A DNA stretch of 64,000 nucleotides from Comamonadaceae bacterium ALPHA2B (GTDB taxonomy: Bacteria; Pseudomonadota; Gammaproteobacteria; Burkholderiales; Burkholderiaceae_C): NCBI GenBank assembly GCA_005503065.1, contig SCOE01000013.1, forward strand, positions 56,614-120,613, read 5' to 3'. The position numbers and the translations under genes are program-made. Within the stretch, counting starts at the first letter, position 1. Each line of letters starts with the position of its first letter. This document shows positions 49,950 to 59,141 of this stretch, one piece after another. Below the pieces are notes generated by a model, which saw nothing but the letters and a program-made list of their open reading frames with translations, was not told where the DNA came from and ran no database searches.

Positions 49950-51419
49950 TTACTGGGGCTGCACGGTGTTGCGCAGCAGCTGGTGGTAGAAGCGGATCAT
50001 GTCGCCGTAGCCGGCGATCGACAGTCGCTCATTGGTCCCGTGGAAGCGCGGCAGGTCTTCGCCGGTCACGCGGATGGGCGAGAAGCGGTAGACGGCATCG
50101 CTCACCAGGCCGAAGTGGCGCGAGTCGGTGGCCGCGGTCATCAGGCCGGGCGCGACCACGGCTTCGGGGAACACCTGGCGCACCGTCTGCTCGATCGAGC
50201 GGTAGCCCGCGCCGTCCGTCGGCGAGACCGGCGAAGGCTCCGAGTTGCCGGGGTAGCGCTTGACCTGGATCGCGTCGTTGCCGAGCGCCTTCTTCAGGTG
50301 TGCCTCGACGCTGTCGAGGGTGTCGCCCGGCAGGATGCGGAAGTTCACGGCGGCCTCGGCGCGGCCGGGCAGTACGTTGTCCTTGTTGCCGGCGCGAACG
50401 ATGGTCAGCGCCGTGGTGGTGCGCAGCATGGCGTTGCTGCTGGGGCTCTTCTCGAGCTGGCGTTGCACCAGGGGGCCGGTGAGCCAGAGGTTGGACAGCA
50501 TCACGCGGTTGAAGCCGCTCATCTCCGGTGCAAGCGTGCCGAACATGTCGCCCGCAATGCCCTGGATGCCGCCCGGCATCGGCGTGGCTTCCAGGCGTGC
50601 AAGCGCGGCACTCATCTGGCCGATGGCACTGTGGGCCGGTGGCATCGACGAGTGGCCGGGGGCGGTGTCGATCGAGAGGAAGAAGGTGCCGTAGCCCTTC
50701 TCGGCCAGGCCGATCAACGCCGCGGGCTTCGCCAGGCCCGGCAGCACGCCGTCGAGCACCAGCAGCCCTTCGTCGAGCACCCAGTCGAGCTTGACGCCGC
50801 GCGACTTGAGCAGCTCGGCGACCGGCAGCGCGCCGCGCAGGCCGCTCACCTCTTCGTCGTCGCCCATCACGAAGTAGATGGTCTGCTTCGGCTGGAAGCC
50901 CTGGCCGACGAGCAGCTCCACGGCCTCCATCTGCGCCAGCAGGTTGCCCTTGTTGTCGAGCGTGCCGCGGCCCCAGATGTAGCCGTCCTTGATGTCGCCG
51001 CCGAAGGGGTCGACGGACCAGGCTTTCTCGGTGCCCGGGGCGATGGGCACCATGTCCTGGTGCGCCATCAGCGCGACCGGCTTGGCGGTCGAGTCGCTGC
51101 CCTGCCAGGTGTAGAGCAAGGCGTGCTGCCCGACCCCCTCGCGCTTGAGCGTGGCGTGCAGCTTCGGAAAATTCTGCTGCAGGTAGGCGTGCAGCTTGTC
51201 GAATTCGCTGTTGTTGGCCGCCGGGTCGTCCAGCGCCGACACGGTGCGGATGCGGATCGCGCCGGCCAGCCGCTGGGCGGCGGCCTGCGTGTCCAGTTCC
51301 AGCGGCGGCGCGGGGGCCACCGCCACCTGGCGCGACGGGTGGCGCCACGTGTTCACCGCCACGGCCGCGGCCAGCGCGAGCAGCACCAGCAGCAGGCCGA
51401 GAAAGAGGCGCTTGATCAC
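49950..51419 (-). CDS. M20 family metallopeptidase/carboxypeptidase, membrane anchored
   Basis: 489 aa zinc peptidase with one N-terminal membrane anchor ([20 protein letters not shown]). Metal ligands are visible in [46 protein letters not shown] and [14 protein letters not shown]. The layout matches PM20D1/CPS1-like carboxypeptidases that can cleave or condense N-acyl amino acids. It is wedged between fadB- and fadA-type genes (gaps 19 and 34 bases), which suggests release of acyl groups from N-acyl amino acids feeding beta-oxidation. Confidence 0.87.
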   Translation of the reverse strand: MIKRLFLGLLLVLLALAAAVAVNTWRHPSRQVAVAPAPPLELDTQAAAQRLAGAIRIRTVSALDDPAANNSEFDKLHAYLQQNFPKLHATLKREGVGQHALLYTWQGSDSTAKPVALMAHQDMVPIAPGTEKAWSVDPFGGDIKDGYIWGRGTLDNKGNLLAQMEAVELLVGQGFQPKQTIYFVMGDDEEVSGLRGALPVAELLKSRGVKLDWVLDEGLLVLDGVLPGLAKPAALIGLAEKGYGTFFLSIDTAPGHSSMPPAHSAIGQMSAALARLEATPMPGGIQGIAGDMFGTLAPEMSGFNRVMLSNLWLTGPLVQRQLEKSPSSNAMLRTTTALTIVRAGNKDNVLPGRAEAAVNFRILPGDTLDSVEAHLKKALGNDAIQVKRYPGNSEPSPVSPTDGAGYRSIEQTVRQVFPEAVVAPGLMTAATDSRHFGLVSDAVYRFSPIRVTGEDLPRFHGTNERLSIAGYGDMIRFYHQLLRNTVQPQ

Positions 51420-51438
51420 GTGGCGCGGCCCCGTGGCT

Positions 51439-53541
51439 TCAGGAAAAACTCTTGCCCTCGGCCACCAACTTCCGGATCAGCGGTGCCGGCTGCCAGAAGG
51501 CCGCATCGTCGCGCGGGTTCTTCGCGAAGCGCTTCATCGTCTCGGCCACGTTGTACAGGCCCACCTGGCTGGCGTAGTGCATCGGCCCGCCGCGGTGCAT
51601 CGGGAAGCCGTAGCCCGTGAGGTACACCATGTCGATGTCGCCCGACTTGCTGGCGATGCCGTCCTCCAGGATGTGCGCACCCTCGTTGACCAGCGCATAC
51701 ACCAGGCGCTGCACGATCTCCTCGTCGCTGATCTTGCGCGGCGTGATGCCCAGCTCCTTGCGGTGGTCCTCGATCATCTTGTTCACCAGCTCGCTCGGGA
51801 TCGCGTCGCGCTTGCCCGCCTGGTAGTCGTACCAGCCCGCGCCGGTCTTCTGCCCGAAGCGGCCCAGCTCGCACAGCTTGTCGGCCGTCTTGCTGTACTT
51901 CATGTCGGCCCGCTCGGTGGCGCGGCGCTTGCGGATCGCCCAGCCGATGTCGTTGCCCGCCAGGTCGCCCATGCGGAAGGGCCCCATGGCGAAGCCGAAC
52001 TTCTCGATCGCCTTGTCCACCTGCTGCGGGGTCGCGCCCTCGTCGAGCAGGAAGCCCGCCTGGCGGGAGTACTGCTCGATCATGCGGTTGCCGATGAAGC
52101 CGTCGCACACGCCGGAGACGACGGCCGTCTTCTTGATCTTCTTGGCCACGGCCATGACGGTGGCCAGCACGTCCTTGGCCGTTTCCTTGCCGCGCACGAC
52201 TTCGAGCAGCTTCATGACGTTGGCCGGGCTGAAGAAGTGCATGCCGACCACGTCCTGCGGGCGCTTGGTGAAGGCAGCGATCTTGTCGACGTCCAGCGTG
52301 GAGGTGTTGGAGGCGAGGATGGCGCCCTTCTTGGCGATCTCGTCGAGCTGCTTGAAGACCTTTTCCTTGACGCCCAGTTCCTCGAAGACGGCCTCGATGA
52401 TGAGGTCGCAGTCCTTCAGCGCCGCGTAATCCAGCGTGGTGCTCAGCAGGGCCATGCGCTGCTCGTACTTGTCCTGCTTGAGCTTGCCCTTCTTGACCTG
52501 GGCCTCGTAGTTCTTGCGGATGGTGGCAACGCCGCGGTCCAGGGCCTCCTGCTTCATCTCGAGCATGGTGACGGGAATGCCGGCGTTCAGGAAGTTCATC
52601 GTGATGCCGCCGCCCATGGTGCCGGCGCCGATCACGCCCACGGTCTTGATCGCGCGCTGCGGCGTGTCCTCGGGCACGTCGGGGATCTTGCTGGCGGCGC
52701 GCTCGGCCATGAACAGGTGGCGCAGCGCCGAGGATTCGGGCGTCATCATGAGCGCGATGAAGATCTCGCGCTCCTTGGCCATGCCGGCATCGAACTTGAG
52801 CTGCGTGGCGGCCTCCACCGCCTCCACACACTTGAGCGGCGCTGGGAAGTTCTTCGACATGCCGCCCACCATGTTCTTCGCGAACTGGAAGTAGGCATCG
52901 CCTTGCGGATGCTTGCACGGCAGGTTGCGCACGAGCGGCAGTTCACCGCCCTTGGCCGCGGCCGACTTGGCGAACTCGACGGCTTCGTCGAACACCGACT
53001 CGGGCGAGGCTGCCAACTTGTCGAACAGCTTCTGGCCCGGGGCCGAGGCGAGCAGCTCGCTCTTCACGGCCTGGCCGCTCACGATCATGTTCAGCGCGGC
53101 CTCCACGCCCAGCACGCGCGGCAGGCGCTGCGTGCCGCCGGCGCCCGGGATCAGGCCCAGCTTCACCTCGGGCAACGCGACGTTGGTGCCCGGCGCGACG
53201 ACGCGGTAGTGGCAGCCCAGCGCCAGTTCCAGGCCGCCACCCATGCAGACGGAGTGGATGGCCGCGACGATCGGCTTGGTCGACGCCTCGAGCGCGAGGA
53301 TGACGGAGAGCAGGTTGGGGTCCTGCAGCGCCTTGGGCGTGCCGAACTCCTTGATGTCCGCGCCGCCCGAAAAGGCCTTGCCCGCACCGGTGAGCACGAT
53401 GGCCTTCACGGCGTCGTCCGCCAGCGCCTTCGCCAGGCCATCGGTGATGCCGACGCGCGTCGAATAGCCGAGCCCGTTCACTGGCGGGTTGGTCATGGTG
53501 ATCACGGCGATATCGCCATGCACTTTGTATTCAGCCGTCAT
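51439..53541 (-). CDS. fadB: FadB/FadJ-type bifunctional enoyl-CoA hydratase/3-hydroxyacyl-CoA dehydrogenase
   Basis: 700 aa multifunctional beta-oxidation enzyme. The N-terminal crotonase domain has GGADIKEFG, MGGGLELALGCHYRV and PEVKLGLIPGAGGTQRLPR with the two catalytic Glu residues. The NAD-binding dehydrogenase domain starts VGVIGAGTMGGGITMNFLNA (about residue 300) and has HFFSPANVMKLLEVVRG, then the C-terminal FGFAMGPFRMGDLAGNDIGW. It heads the fadB-M20 peptidase-thiolase operon. ATG 53541 (MTAEYKVHGD) is chosen; a 64-residue upstream extension lacks domain character. Confidence 0.93.
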   Translation of the reverse strand: MTAEYKVHGDIAVITMTNPPVNGLGYSTRVGITDGLAKALADDAVKAIVLTGAGKAFSGGADIKEFGTPKALQDPNLLSVILALEASTKPIVAAIHSVCMGGGLELALGCHYRVVAPGTNVALPEVKLGLIPGAGGTQRLPRVLGVEAALNMIVSGQAVKSELLASAPGQKLFDKLAASPESVFDEAVEFAKSAAAKGGELPLVRNLPCKHPQGDAYFQFAKNMVGGMSKNFPAPLKCVEAVEAATQLKFDAGMAKEREIFIALMMTPESSALRHLFMAERAASKIPDVPEDTPQRAIKTVGVIGAGTMGGGITMNFLNAGIPVTMLEMKQEALDRGVATIRKNYEAQVKKGKLKQDKYEQRMALLSTTLDYAALKDCDLIIEAVFEELGVKEKVFKQLDEIAKKGAILASNTSTLDVDKIAAFTKRPQDVVGMHFFSPANVMKLLEVVRGKETAKDVLATVMAVAKKIKKTAVVSGVCDGFIGNRMIEQYSRQAGFLLDEGATPQQVDKAIEKFGFAMGPFRMGDLAGNDIGWAIRKRRATERADMKYSKTADKLCELGRFGQKTGAGWYDYQAGKRDAIPSELVNKMIEDHRKELGITPRKISDEEIVQRLVYALVNEGAHILEDGIASKSGDIDMVYLTGYGFPMHRGGPMHYASQVGLYNVAETMKRFAKNPRDDAAFWQPAPLIRKLVAEGKSFS

Positions 53542-53624
53542 GCTGCGTTCCTTTGGAAGGTGGAGAAGAGGAGCGGGACCGGAGGCAGACCAGGGCGCTC
53601 GCGGGCCGAGCGGCGCTGTCTCCC

Positions 53625-53648
53625 AAAAAAAGCACGAGTGTTCTTTTT
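53625..53648 (-). terminator. Probable terminator of the liv operon
   Basis: On the minus strand AAAAAGAACAC-TC-GTGCTTTTTTT forms a hairpin ending in seven T. It lies about 200 bases after livF and 85 bases before the fadB-type start, so it should separate the two operons. The remaining 53542-53849 holds only this and a dispersed repeat. Confidence 0.5.
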
Positions 53649-53769
53649 CGGCGATTCTAGGCAATTCGACGCGTGCGTCCATCGCGCCCAGTCGCTGGCG
53701 GGACAAAGTGCGCCGCGGCCATTCTGCAAGCACCGGCGGCGCGCGCCAAGCTTGGCACGCGCCGCCGAA

Positions 53770-53834
53770 TTGCTATTGTTTCGATAGCTGCTCGCGCAGG
53801 CTGGACGGGCGCTCCGGGCCGATTCGGCTCGAAG
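53770..53834 (+). repeat. Dispersed composite repeat, copy 6
   Basis: TTGCTATTGTTTCGATAGCTGC, then CGCGCAGGCTGGACGGGCGC, then TCCGGGCCGATTCGGCTCGAA. Both arms of the first palindrome are intact. It ends 15 bases before the livF stop. Confidence 0.8.
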
Positions 53835-53849
53835 GTGCCCGCCGCATGT

Positions 53850-54545
53850 TCACACTTCGAGCCATTCCTTGCGCGTACCGGCATCGGCGCGCAGGCTGTC
53901 CGGCGTGCCGTCGAAGACGATGCTGCCGTGCCCCATCACCAGCGCGCGGTCGGAAATCTGCATCGCGATGGTCAGCTTCTGTTCGATCAGCAGCACCGAG
54001 ATGCCCTTGTCCTTGAGCGTCTTGAGGTACTGGCCCACCAGTTCGACGATCTTGGGCGCCAGGCCCTCGGTGGGCTCGTCGATGATGATCAGGTCGGGGT
54101 CGCCCATGAGCGTGCGGCACAGCGTGAGCATCTGCTGCTCGCCGCCCGAGAGCACGCCGGCCTCGGTGTGCTGGCGCTCCTTCAGGCGCGGGAACATCTG
54201 GTACATGTCCTCGAAGGACCAGCGGCTGCCCTTGCCGCTGCCCTTCTGGCCCAGCAGCAGGTTCTGGTGCACCGTGAGCTTGGGGAACACGTCGCGGTTC
54301 TCCGGCACGTAGCCGATCCCCATGTGCGCGATCTCATAGGCCTTTCGGCGCAGGATGTCCTGGCCCTTCCAGTGCACGTCGCCCTCGGCATGGACCAGGC
54401 CCATGATGGCCTTGGCCGTGGTGGAACGCCCCGACCCGTTGCGGCCCAGCAGCGCGACGATCTCGCCCGGGTTCACGGCAAAGGAGACGCCGTGCAGCAC
54501 GTGGCTCTTGCCGTAGTAGGCGTGCAGGTCTTGAATTTTCAGCAT
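53850..54545 (-). CDS. livF: LivF-type ABC transporter ATP-binding protein
   Basis: 231 aa ATPase of a branched-chain amino acid-type importer. Signature LSGGEQQMLTLCRTLMGDPD, Walker B LIIIDEPTEGLAP and switch His/Lys-type segment LLIEQKL are present. The Walker A reads GRNGSGRST, with Arg40 where nearly all ABC ATPases have Lys. It forms the heterodimer with LivG on the LivHM permease. Start MLKIQDLHAYY at 54545. It is the last gene of the transporter operon, separated from livG by a GC-rich repeat. Confidence 0.88.
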   Translation of the reverse strand: MLKIQDLHAYYGKSHVLHGVSFAVNPGEIVALLGRNGSGRSTTAKAIMGLVHAEGDVHWKGQDILRRKAYEIAHMGIGYVPENRDVFPKLTVHQNLLLGQKGSGKGSRWSFEDMYQMFPRLKERQHTEAGVLSGGEQQMLTLCRTLMGDPDLIIIDEPTEGLAPKIVELVGQYLKTLKDKGISVLLIEQKLTIAMQISDRALVMGHGSIVFDGTPDSLRADAGTRKEWLEV

Positions 54546-54554
54546 GAGGCCTCC

Positions 54555-54627
54555 GCCGGGCCGCCCCAAGGCAGGCCTGCGCCCCCTCGGGGGGCAGCGA
54601 TACACGAAGTGATGAGCGTGGGGGTCA
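54555..54627. repeat. GC-rich intergenic repeat between livF and livG
   Basis: GGCCGCCCCAAGGCAGGCCT, GCGCCCCCTCGGGGGGCAGC (a hairpin CCCCCTCGGGGGG) and ACACGAAGTGATGAGCGTGG make up a unit of a kind common between genes in related Comamonadaceae. Only one copy occurs here, inside the operon. Confidence 0.55.
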
Positions 54628-54629
54628 TG

Positions 54630-55400
54630 TCAGTGTCCCGCTCCCTGTGCATCCGCCACCGAGGAGCCGAGGTAGGCCTCCTGCACACGCGCATTGGCGC
54701 GCACGGCCTCGGGCGTGTCGTAGGCGATGACCTCGCCGTACACCACCACTGCGATCTTGTCGGCGAGGCCGAACACCACGCCCATGTCGTGCTCGACCGT
54801 CAGCAGCGTCTTGCCCACGGTGATCTCGCGGATCAGCGCGATGAAGTGCGCCGTCTCGGTCTTGCTCATGCCGGCCGTGGGTTCGTCCAGCAGGATGACG
54901 TTGGCACCGCCGGCGATGGTGATGCCGATCTCCAGCGCGCGCTGCTCGGCATAGGTCAGGTTGACGGCCAGCACGTCGCGCTTGCGCTCCAGGCCCACTT
55001 GGCGCAGCAGCAGTTCGGCGCGCTCGTTGGCGTCGTCCAGGTTCGACAGGAAGCGCAGGAAGGTGTAGCGGTAGCCCAGGCTCCACAACACCCCGCAGCG
55101 CAGGTTCTCGAACACGCTGAGCTTGGGGAAGATGTTGGTGATCTGGAAGCTGCGCGAGAGCCCCTTGCGGTTGATCTCGTACGGCGGCAGGCCGTCGATG
55201 CGTTCCCCGTTGAGCAGCACCTCGCCGCTGGTGGGATGCAGCCGCCCGCTGATCAGGTTGAACAGCGTCGACTTGCCTGCGCCGTTCGGCCCGATCACCG
55301 CGACGCGTTCGCCCGCCGTGACGGCCAGGTTGGCGCCGCGGATGATCGGCGTCTTGCCGAAGCTCTTGTGCAGGTCCTTCAGTTCGAGTGCATAGGTCAT
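54630..55400 (-). CDS. livG: LivG-type ABC transporter ATP-binding protein
   Basis: 256 aa ATPase. Walker A GPNGAGKSTLFNLISG is normal (contrast LivF), the family insert QITNIFPKLSVFENLRCGVL is present, and the signature region reads LTYAEQRALEIGITIAGGAN followed by Walker B VILLDEPTAGMSKTE and switch VEHDMGVVFGLADKIAV. ATG 55400 overlaps the livM stop as ATGA. It powers uptake through LivHM; substrates in this subfamily include branched-chain amino acids, amides, urea and aromatic acids. Confidence 0.9.
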   Translation of the reverse strand: MTYALELKDLHKSFGKTPIIRGANLAVTAGERVAVIGPNGAGKSTLFNLISGRLHPTSGEVLLNGERIDGLPPYEINRKGLSRSFQITNIFPKLSVFENLRCGVLWSLGYRYTFLRFLSNLDDANERAELLLRQVGLERKRDVLAVNLTYAEQRALEIGITIAGGANVILLDEPTAGMSKTETAHFIALIREITVGKTLLTVEHDMGVVFGLADKIAVVVYGEVIAYDTPEAVRANARVQEAYLGSSVADAQGAGH

Positions 55401-56719
55401 ACGCCGGCCTCCGCGCGCTTGATCTGCGCCTCGATCTCTTCCTGCGCCGTGCCCCAGGTGCGCACGAAGCGGCGCCGCACGATCTCCATCAGGCCGCCGC
55501 CGACCACCATGAGCACGACGGCACCGACCCAGTGGGTGGTGGACGAGGTGTCGAGTTCGGATCCGAAGAAATGCACCTTCGGGCCCATCGCCGCGTTGAG
55601 CTGGATGTGGTAGATCATCTCGACGATGGCGGCCGCACCGACCACCATCAGCGCGCCCGTGACCAGCAGGCCCGCGTACAGGCCCCAGAAGCGGTTGAAC
55701 TTGCCGAACTTGGCCACGCGCAGATTCATCATGATCAGGCTGGCGATGCCGCCGGGCGCGAACATGACCATGAACAGGAACACGAGGCCCATGTAGAGCA
55801 GCCAGGCCTTGCTCAGTTCCGACAGCAGGATCGACGCGAACACCAGCAGCACGGCGCCGATGATCGGGCCGAAGAAGAAGGTCGCGCCACCCAGGAAGGT
55901 GAACAACAGGTAGCCGCCCGAGCGGATGGTGCTCAGGCTGTCGGCCGCGTTCACGATCTCGAAGTTGATCGCGGCCAAGCCGCCGCCGATGCCGGCGAAG
56001 AAGCCCGCGATGATGAACGCGAAGTAGCGCACCTTCTGTGTGTTGTAGCCGATGAACTCGACGCGCTCCGGGTTGTCGCGCACCGCATTCAGGATGCGGC
56101 CCAGCGGCGTGCCGGTGAAGGCGTACATCAGCGCGGTGCACACGAAGCAGTAGACCGCGATCAGGTAGTACACCTGGATCTGCGGGCCGAAGTTCCACAT
56201 CAGGAACTTGCCGTAGGTGCGGTCGGTCGTGATACCGCCCTCACCGCCGAAGAAGCCCGGGAACATCAGCGCCATGGCGGCGACCAGTTCGCCCAGGCCC
56301 AGCGTGATCATCGCGAAGGTCGTGCCGGACTTCTTGGTGGTCACGTAGCCGAAGAGCACCGCGAAGAAGGCGCCCGCGAGCCCGGCGACGACGGGGATCA
56401 GCACCAGCGGCACCGGGACCTGGCCCTTGGTGGCCATGTTCATCGCATGCACGGCGATGAACGAGCCCAGCCCGGTGTAGACGGCGTGGCCGAAGCTCAG
56501 CATGCCGCCCTGCCCCAGCAGGATGTTGTACGACAGGCAGATGATGATGAGGTAGCCGATCTGCGAGAGCATCGTCAGCGCGAGGCTGCTCGTGAAGATC
56601 CACGGCGCGACGATGAGCGCGATCGCGAACAGCGACCAGATCACGATGCGCCCGATGTTGAGCGGCTTGAACTTGTAGTAGGCGGGCGATGAGGTCATGG
56701 CGGTGGCGGTACTGCTCAT
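55397..56719 (-). CDS. livM: LivM-type ABC transporter permease, extended C-terminus
   Basis: 440 aa permease. The conserved core has LSYNILLGQGGMLSFGHAVY, GTTFAMITLGLGELVAAMAL, ILNAVRDNPERVEFIGYNTQ, AGIGGGLAAINFEIVNAADS and FLGGATFFFGPIIGAVLLVF. Typical LivM proteins have about 320-360 residues; here an extra 70 or so at the end adds two membrane segments (YAGLLVTGALMVVGAAAIVE and HWVGAVVLMVVGGGLMEIVR) around a loop. Start MSSTATAMTSS at 56719 is two bases after the livH stop. The ATG-TGA overlap with livG keeps the operon tight. Confidence 0.9.
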   Translation of the reverse strand: MSSTATAMTSSPAYYKFKPLNIGRIVIWSLFAIALIVAPWIFTSSLALTMLSQIGYLIIICLSYNILLGQGGMLSFGHAVYTGLGSFIAVHAMNMATKGQVPVPLVLIPVVAGLAGAFFAVLFGYVTTKKSGTTFAMITLGLGELVAAMALMFPGFFGGEGGITTDRTYGKFLMWNFGPQIQVYYLIAVYCFVCTALMYAFTGTPLGRILNAVRDNPERVEFIGYNTQKVRYFAFIIAGFFAGIGGGLAAINFEIVNAADSLSTIRSGGYLLFTFLGGATFFFGPIIGAVLLVFASILLSELSKAWLLYMGLVFLFMVMFAPGGIASLIMMNLRVAKFGKFNRFWGLYAGLLVTGALMVVGAAAIVEMIYHIQLNAAMGPKVHFFGSELDTSSTTHWVGAVVLMVVGGGLMEIVRRRFVRTWGTAQEEIEAQIKRAEAGV

Positions 56720-56721
56720 GG

Positions 56722-57669
56722 TCAGTCCTCCCGGGTTCCGAGCAGGCCCTTGGGCCGGAAGATGAGGATGAGCACCAGGAAGAGGTACGGCAGGATCGGC
56801 GCCACCTGAGACACGGTGAGCTTGAGCAGCGAATAGCCGAAGGTCTGGTCGGTCACCGTCATGCCCAGCGCCTGCAGGCCCGAGGCCATCGACTGGTCGA
56901 TGGCGACGGCGAAGGTCTGGATCACGCCGATCAGCAGCGACGCGAGGAAGGCGCCCGCGAGCGAGCCCATGCCGCCGACCACGACCACCACGAAGATGAT
57001 GGAGCCGACCGACGCCGCCATGGCCGGCTCGGTGACGTAGGTGTTGCCGCCGATGACCCCGGCCAGGCCCGCCAGCGCGGCGCCGCCGCCGAAGACCAGC
57101 ATGAACACGCGCGGGACGTTGTGGCCCAGCGCCTCGACCATCTCGGGATGCTTGAGCGCCGCCTGGATGACCAGGCCGATGCGGGTGCGCGTGAGCAGCA
57201 GCCACACCGAGATGAGCATCAGCACCGCCACCAGCATGATGAAGGAGCGCGACTTGGGGAACTGCGTGCCGTACAGCGTGAAGAGCGGGCCCTGCAGCTG
57301 CGTGGGCAGTCCATAGGGCACGGTGGACCGGCCCCACACGAGCTGCACCAGCTCGAGGATGAGGTACGACAGGCCGAAGGTCACCAAGAGCTCGGGCACG
57401 TGGCCGAACTTGTGGACGCGGCGCAGGCTGTAGCGCTCGAACGCGGCGCCCAGCAGGCCGACCAGCAGCGGGGCCAGCACCAGCGCGGGCCAGAAGCCGA
57501 CCACGTTGGAGATGGCGTATGCGAAGTAGGCGCCCAGCATGTAGAAGCTGGCGTGCGCGAAGTTCAGCACGCCCATCATGCTGAAGATGAGCGTCAGGCC
57601 GGAGCTGAGCATGAACAGCAGCAGCCCGTAGCTCACGCCATTGAGCAGCGATATCAGAAAGAATTCCAC
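56722..57669 (-). CDS. livH: LivH-type ABC transporter permease
   Basis: 315 aa permease with about eight membrane segments. Family motifs: SLLNGVSYGLLLFMLSSGLT, GVLNFAHASFYMLGAYFAYA, ALKHPEMVEALGHNVPRVFM and VVGGMGSLAGAFLASLLIGV. Start is chosen at GTG 57669 (VEFFLISLL) with a GGGAG-like site 11 bases upstream; TTG 57702 would add 11 residues (MFSEGPGVDSI). It is preceded by a hairpin terminator that separates it from the binding-protein genes, so permease expression is likely lower than that of the binding proteins. Confidence 0.88.
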   Translation of the reverse strand: MEFFLISLLNGVSYGLLLFMLSSGLTLIFSMMGVLNFAHASFYMLGAYFAYAISNVVGFWPALVLAPLLVGLLGAAFERYSLRRVHKFGHVPELLVTFGLSYLILELVQLVWGRSTVPYGLPTQLQGPLFTLYGTQFPKSRSFIMLVAVLMLISVWLLLTRTRIGLVIQAALKHPEMVEALGHNVPRVFMLVFGGGAALAGLAGVIGGNTYVTEPAMAASVGSIIFVVVVVGGMGSLAGAFLASLLIGVIQTFAVAIDQSMASGLQALGMTVTDQTFGYSLLKLTVSQVAPILPYLFLVLILIFRPKGLLGTRED

Positions 57670-57703
57670 GATCGAGTCGACTCCCGGTCCCTCGGAGAAC
57701 AAG

Positions 57704-57734
57704 AAAAAAGGCCCGCCTGAGGGCGGCGGGCCTT
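57704..57734 (-). terminator. Intrinsic terminator/attenuator between binding-protein and permease genes
   Basis: On the minus strand AAGGCCCGCC-GCCCTCA-GGCGGGCCTT is followed by TTTTC. It lies 25 bases after the first binding-protein stop and before livH, so it should cut most transcripts and give more binding protein than permease. Confidence 0.8.
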
Positions 57735-57758
57735 GCTGGGCTCAGAGCCTGGCTGCCC

Positions 57759-58988
57759 TCAAGGCCGCTTCATCTGGCAGCTGGTCGGGGTGCTGGCCAC
57801 GTAGGCGTCGTAGAACTTCACCGGTGCCAGCGTGTAGCCCGTGTTCTCCGGGCTGTACGGGTACTTCGCGCTGGCCTTCTCCCACTTGGCGATGTACAGG
57901 CCCTGCTGCAGCTGGTGGTCGGCCTTGCGCAGCTCCACGTCGCCGTTGAAGCTCTTGAACTTCATGCCTTCCATCGTGGCGGCGACCTTCACCGGGTCGG
58001 TGGTCTTGGCCTTGGCCATGGCTTCGGACAGGGCCACGTAGACGGTGTAGATGTCGGTGGTGTAGAGGTCGTCGTTGAAGCGCTTCTTGAACTCGTCGGC
58101 GTACTTCTGCATGTCACCGCCCATGTTGTAGTGGGCGTAGCCGACCTGGTACACGCGGCCGTCGGAAGCGGCCCCCATGGCGGTGGGCGTGCCGCTGGTC
58201 ACCGCGTAGTAGGTGTAGTACTTGACGTTCAGGCCCGCATCGTTGCCGGCCTTGATCAGCAGCGCCAGGTCGGAACCCCAGTTGCCGGTGATGACCGAGT
58301 CGGCGCCCGAAGCCTTGATCTTGGCGATGTAGGGCGAGAAGTCGCGCACCTGCGCCAGCGGGTGCAGGTCGTCCCCGACGATCTGGATGTCCGGGCGCTT
58401 GGCCTTGAGGTTCTCCTTGGCGAACTTGCTGACCTGCTGGCCGTGGGAGTAGTTCTGGTTGATGAGGTAGACCTTCTGGATGTCCTTCTGGTCCTTCATG
58501 TAGGTGGTCAGCGCCTCCATCTTCATGGAGGTGTCGGCGTCGAAGCGGTACTGCCAGTAGCTGCACTTGCTGTTGGTCAGGTCCGGGTCCACCGCGGCGT
58601 AGTTGAGGTACAGCACCTCCTTGCCGGGGTTGCGCGCGTTGTGCTTCTCGAGCGCGTCGATGATGGCCAGCGCCGGGCCGGAGCCGTTGCCCTGCACCAC
58701 GTAGCGCGCGCCCTGGTCCATGGCCGAGCGCAGCGCGGCGGTGGTTTCCTGCGGGCTGAGCTTGTTGTCGATGCCGATGATCTCGAACTTCACGCCGGCG
58801 GGGTTCTTGATGTTGAACTTCTCGGCGAAGAACTGGAAGGTCTTGAGCTGGTTCGTGCCCACGGCGGCCATCAGCCCGGACAGCGGATCGAGCCAGGCGA
58901 TCTTGACGGTTTCACCCTGCTGGGCGAGCGCGCCGGTGGCAGTGGCTGCAACGATGGCTGCAGCGGTGAATTTCAGAGCGAATTTCAA
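57759..58988 (-). CDS. Liv-type periplasmic substrate-binding protein, copy A
   Basis: 409 aa periplasmic binding protein of the LivJ type 1 fold, with a signal peptide (ALKFTAAAIVAATATGALAQ). Core segments: GETVKIAWLDPLSGLMAAVG, GIDNKLSPQETTAALRSAMD, YLNYAAVDPDLTNSKCSYWQ, HPLAQVRDFSPYIAKIKASG and the end ASTPTSCQMKRP. Start is TTG 58988 with a clear AGGAGACACAG; the GTG at 59117 would put a non-signal stretch in front. It is a close paralogue of the next gene, which has the same ends and core motifs. Substrate unknown. Confidence 0.88.
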   Translation of the reverse strand: MKFALKFTAAAIVAATATGALAQQGETVKIAWLDPLSGLMAAVGTNQLKTFQFFAEKFNIKNPAGVKFEIIGIDNKLSPQETTAALRSAMDQGARYVVQGNGSGPALAIIDALEKHNARNPGKEVLYLNYAAVDPDLTNSKCSYWQYRFDADTSMKMEALTTYMKDQKDIQKVYLINQNYSHGQQVSKFAKENLKAKRPDIQIVGDDLHPLAQVRDFSPYIAKIKASGADSVITGNWGSDLALLIKAGNDAGLNVKYYTYYAVTSGTPTAMGAASDGRVYQVGYAHYNMGGDMQKYADEFKKRFNDDLYTTDIYTVYVALSEAMAKAKTTDPVKVAATMEGMKFKSFNGDVELRKADHQLQQGLYIAKWEKASAKYPYSPENTGYTLAPVKFYDAYVASTPTSCQMKRP

Positions 58989-59141
58989 TCTGTGTCTCCT
59001 GGTCGAACGGTGCAAATCGGAACGAGAGTACAAGTGTTTACGGGCACCCCGCTCAGGGAATGCCCGTAAGGTCGGCGCTGCTGCGGCGCTTTCTATCACC
59101 CGCGCGACAGAATGCACCGTGCTTGTGCTACCCGTCGGTAG

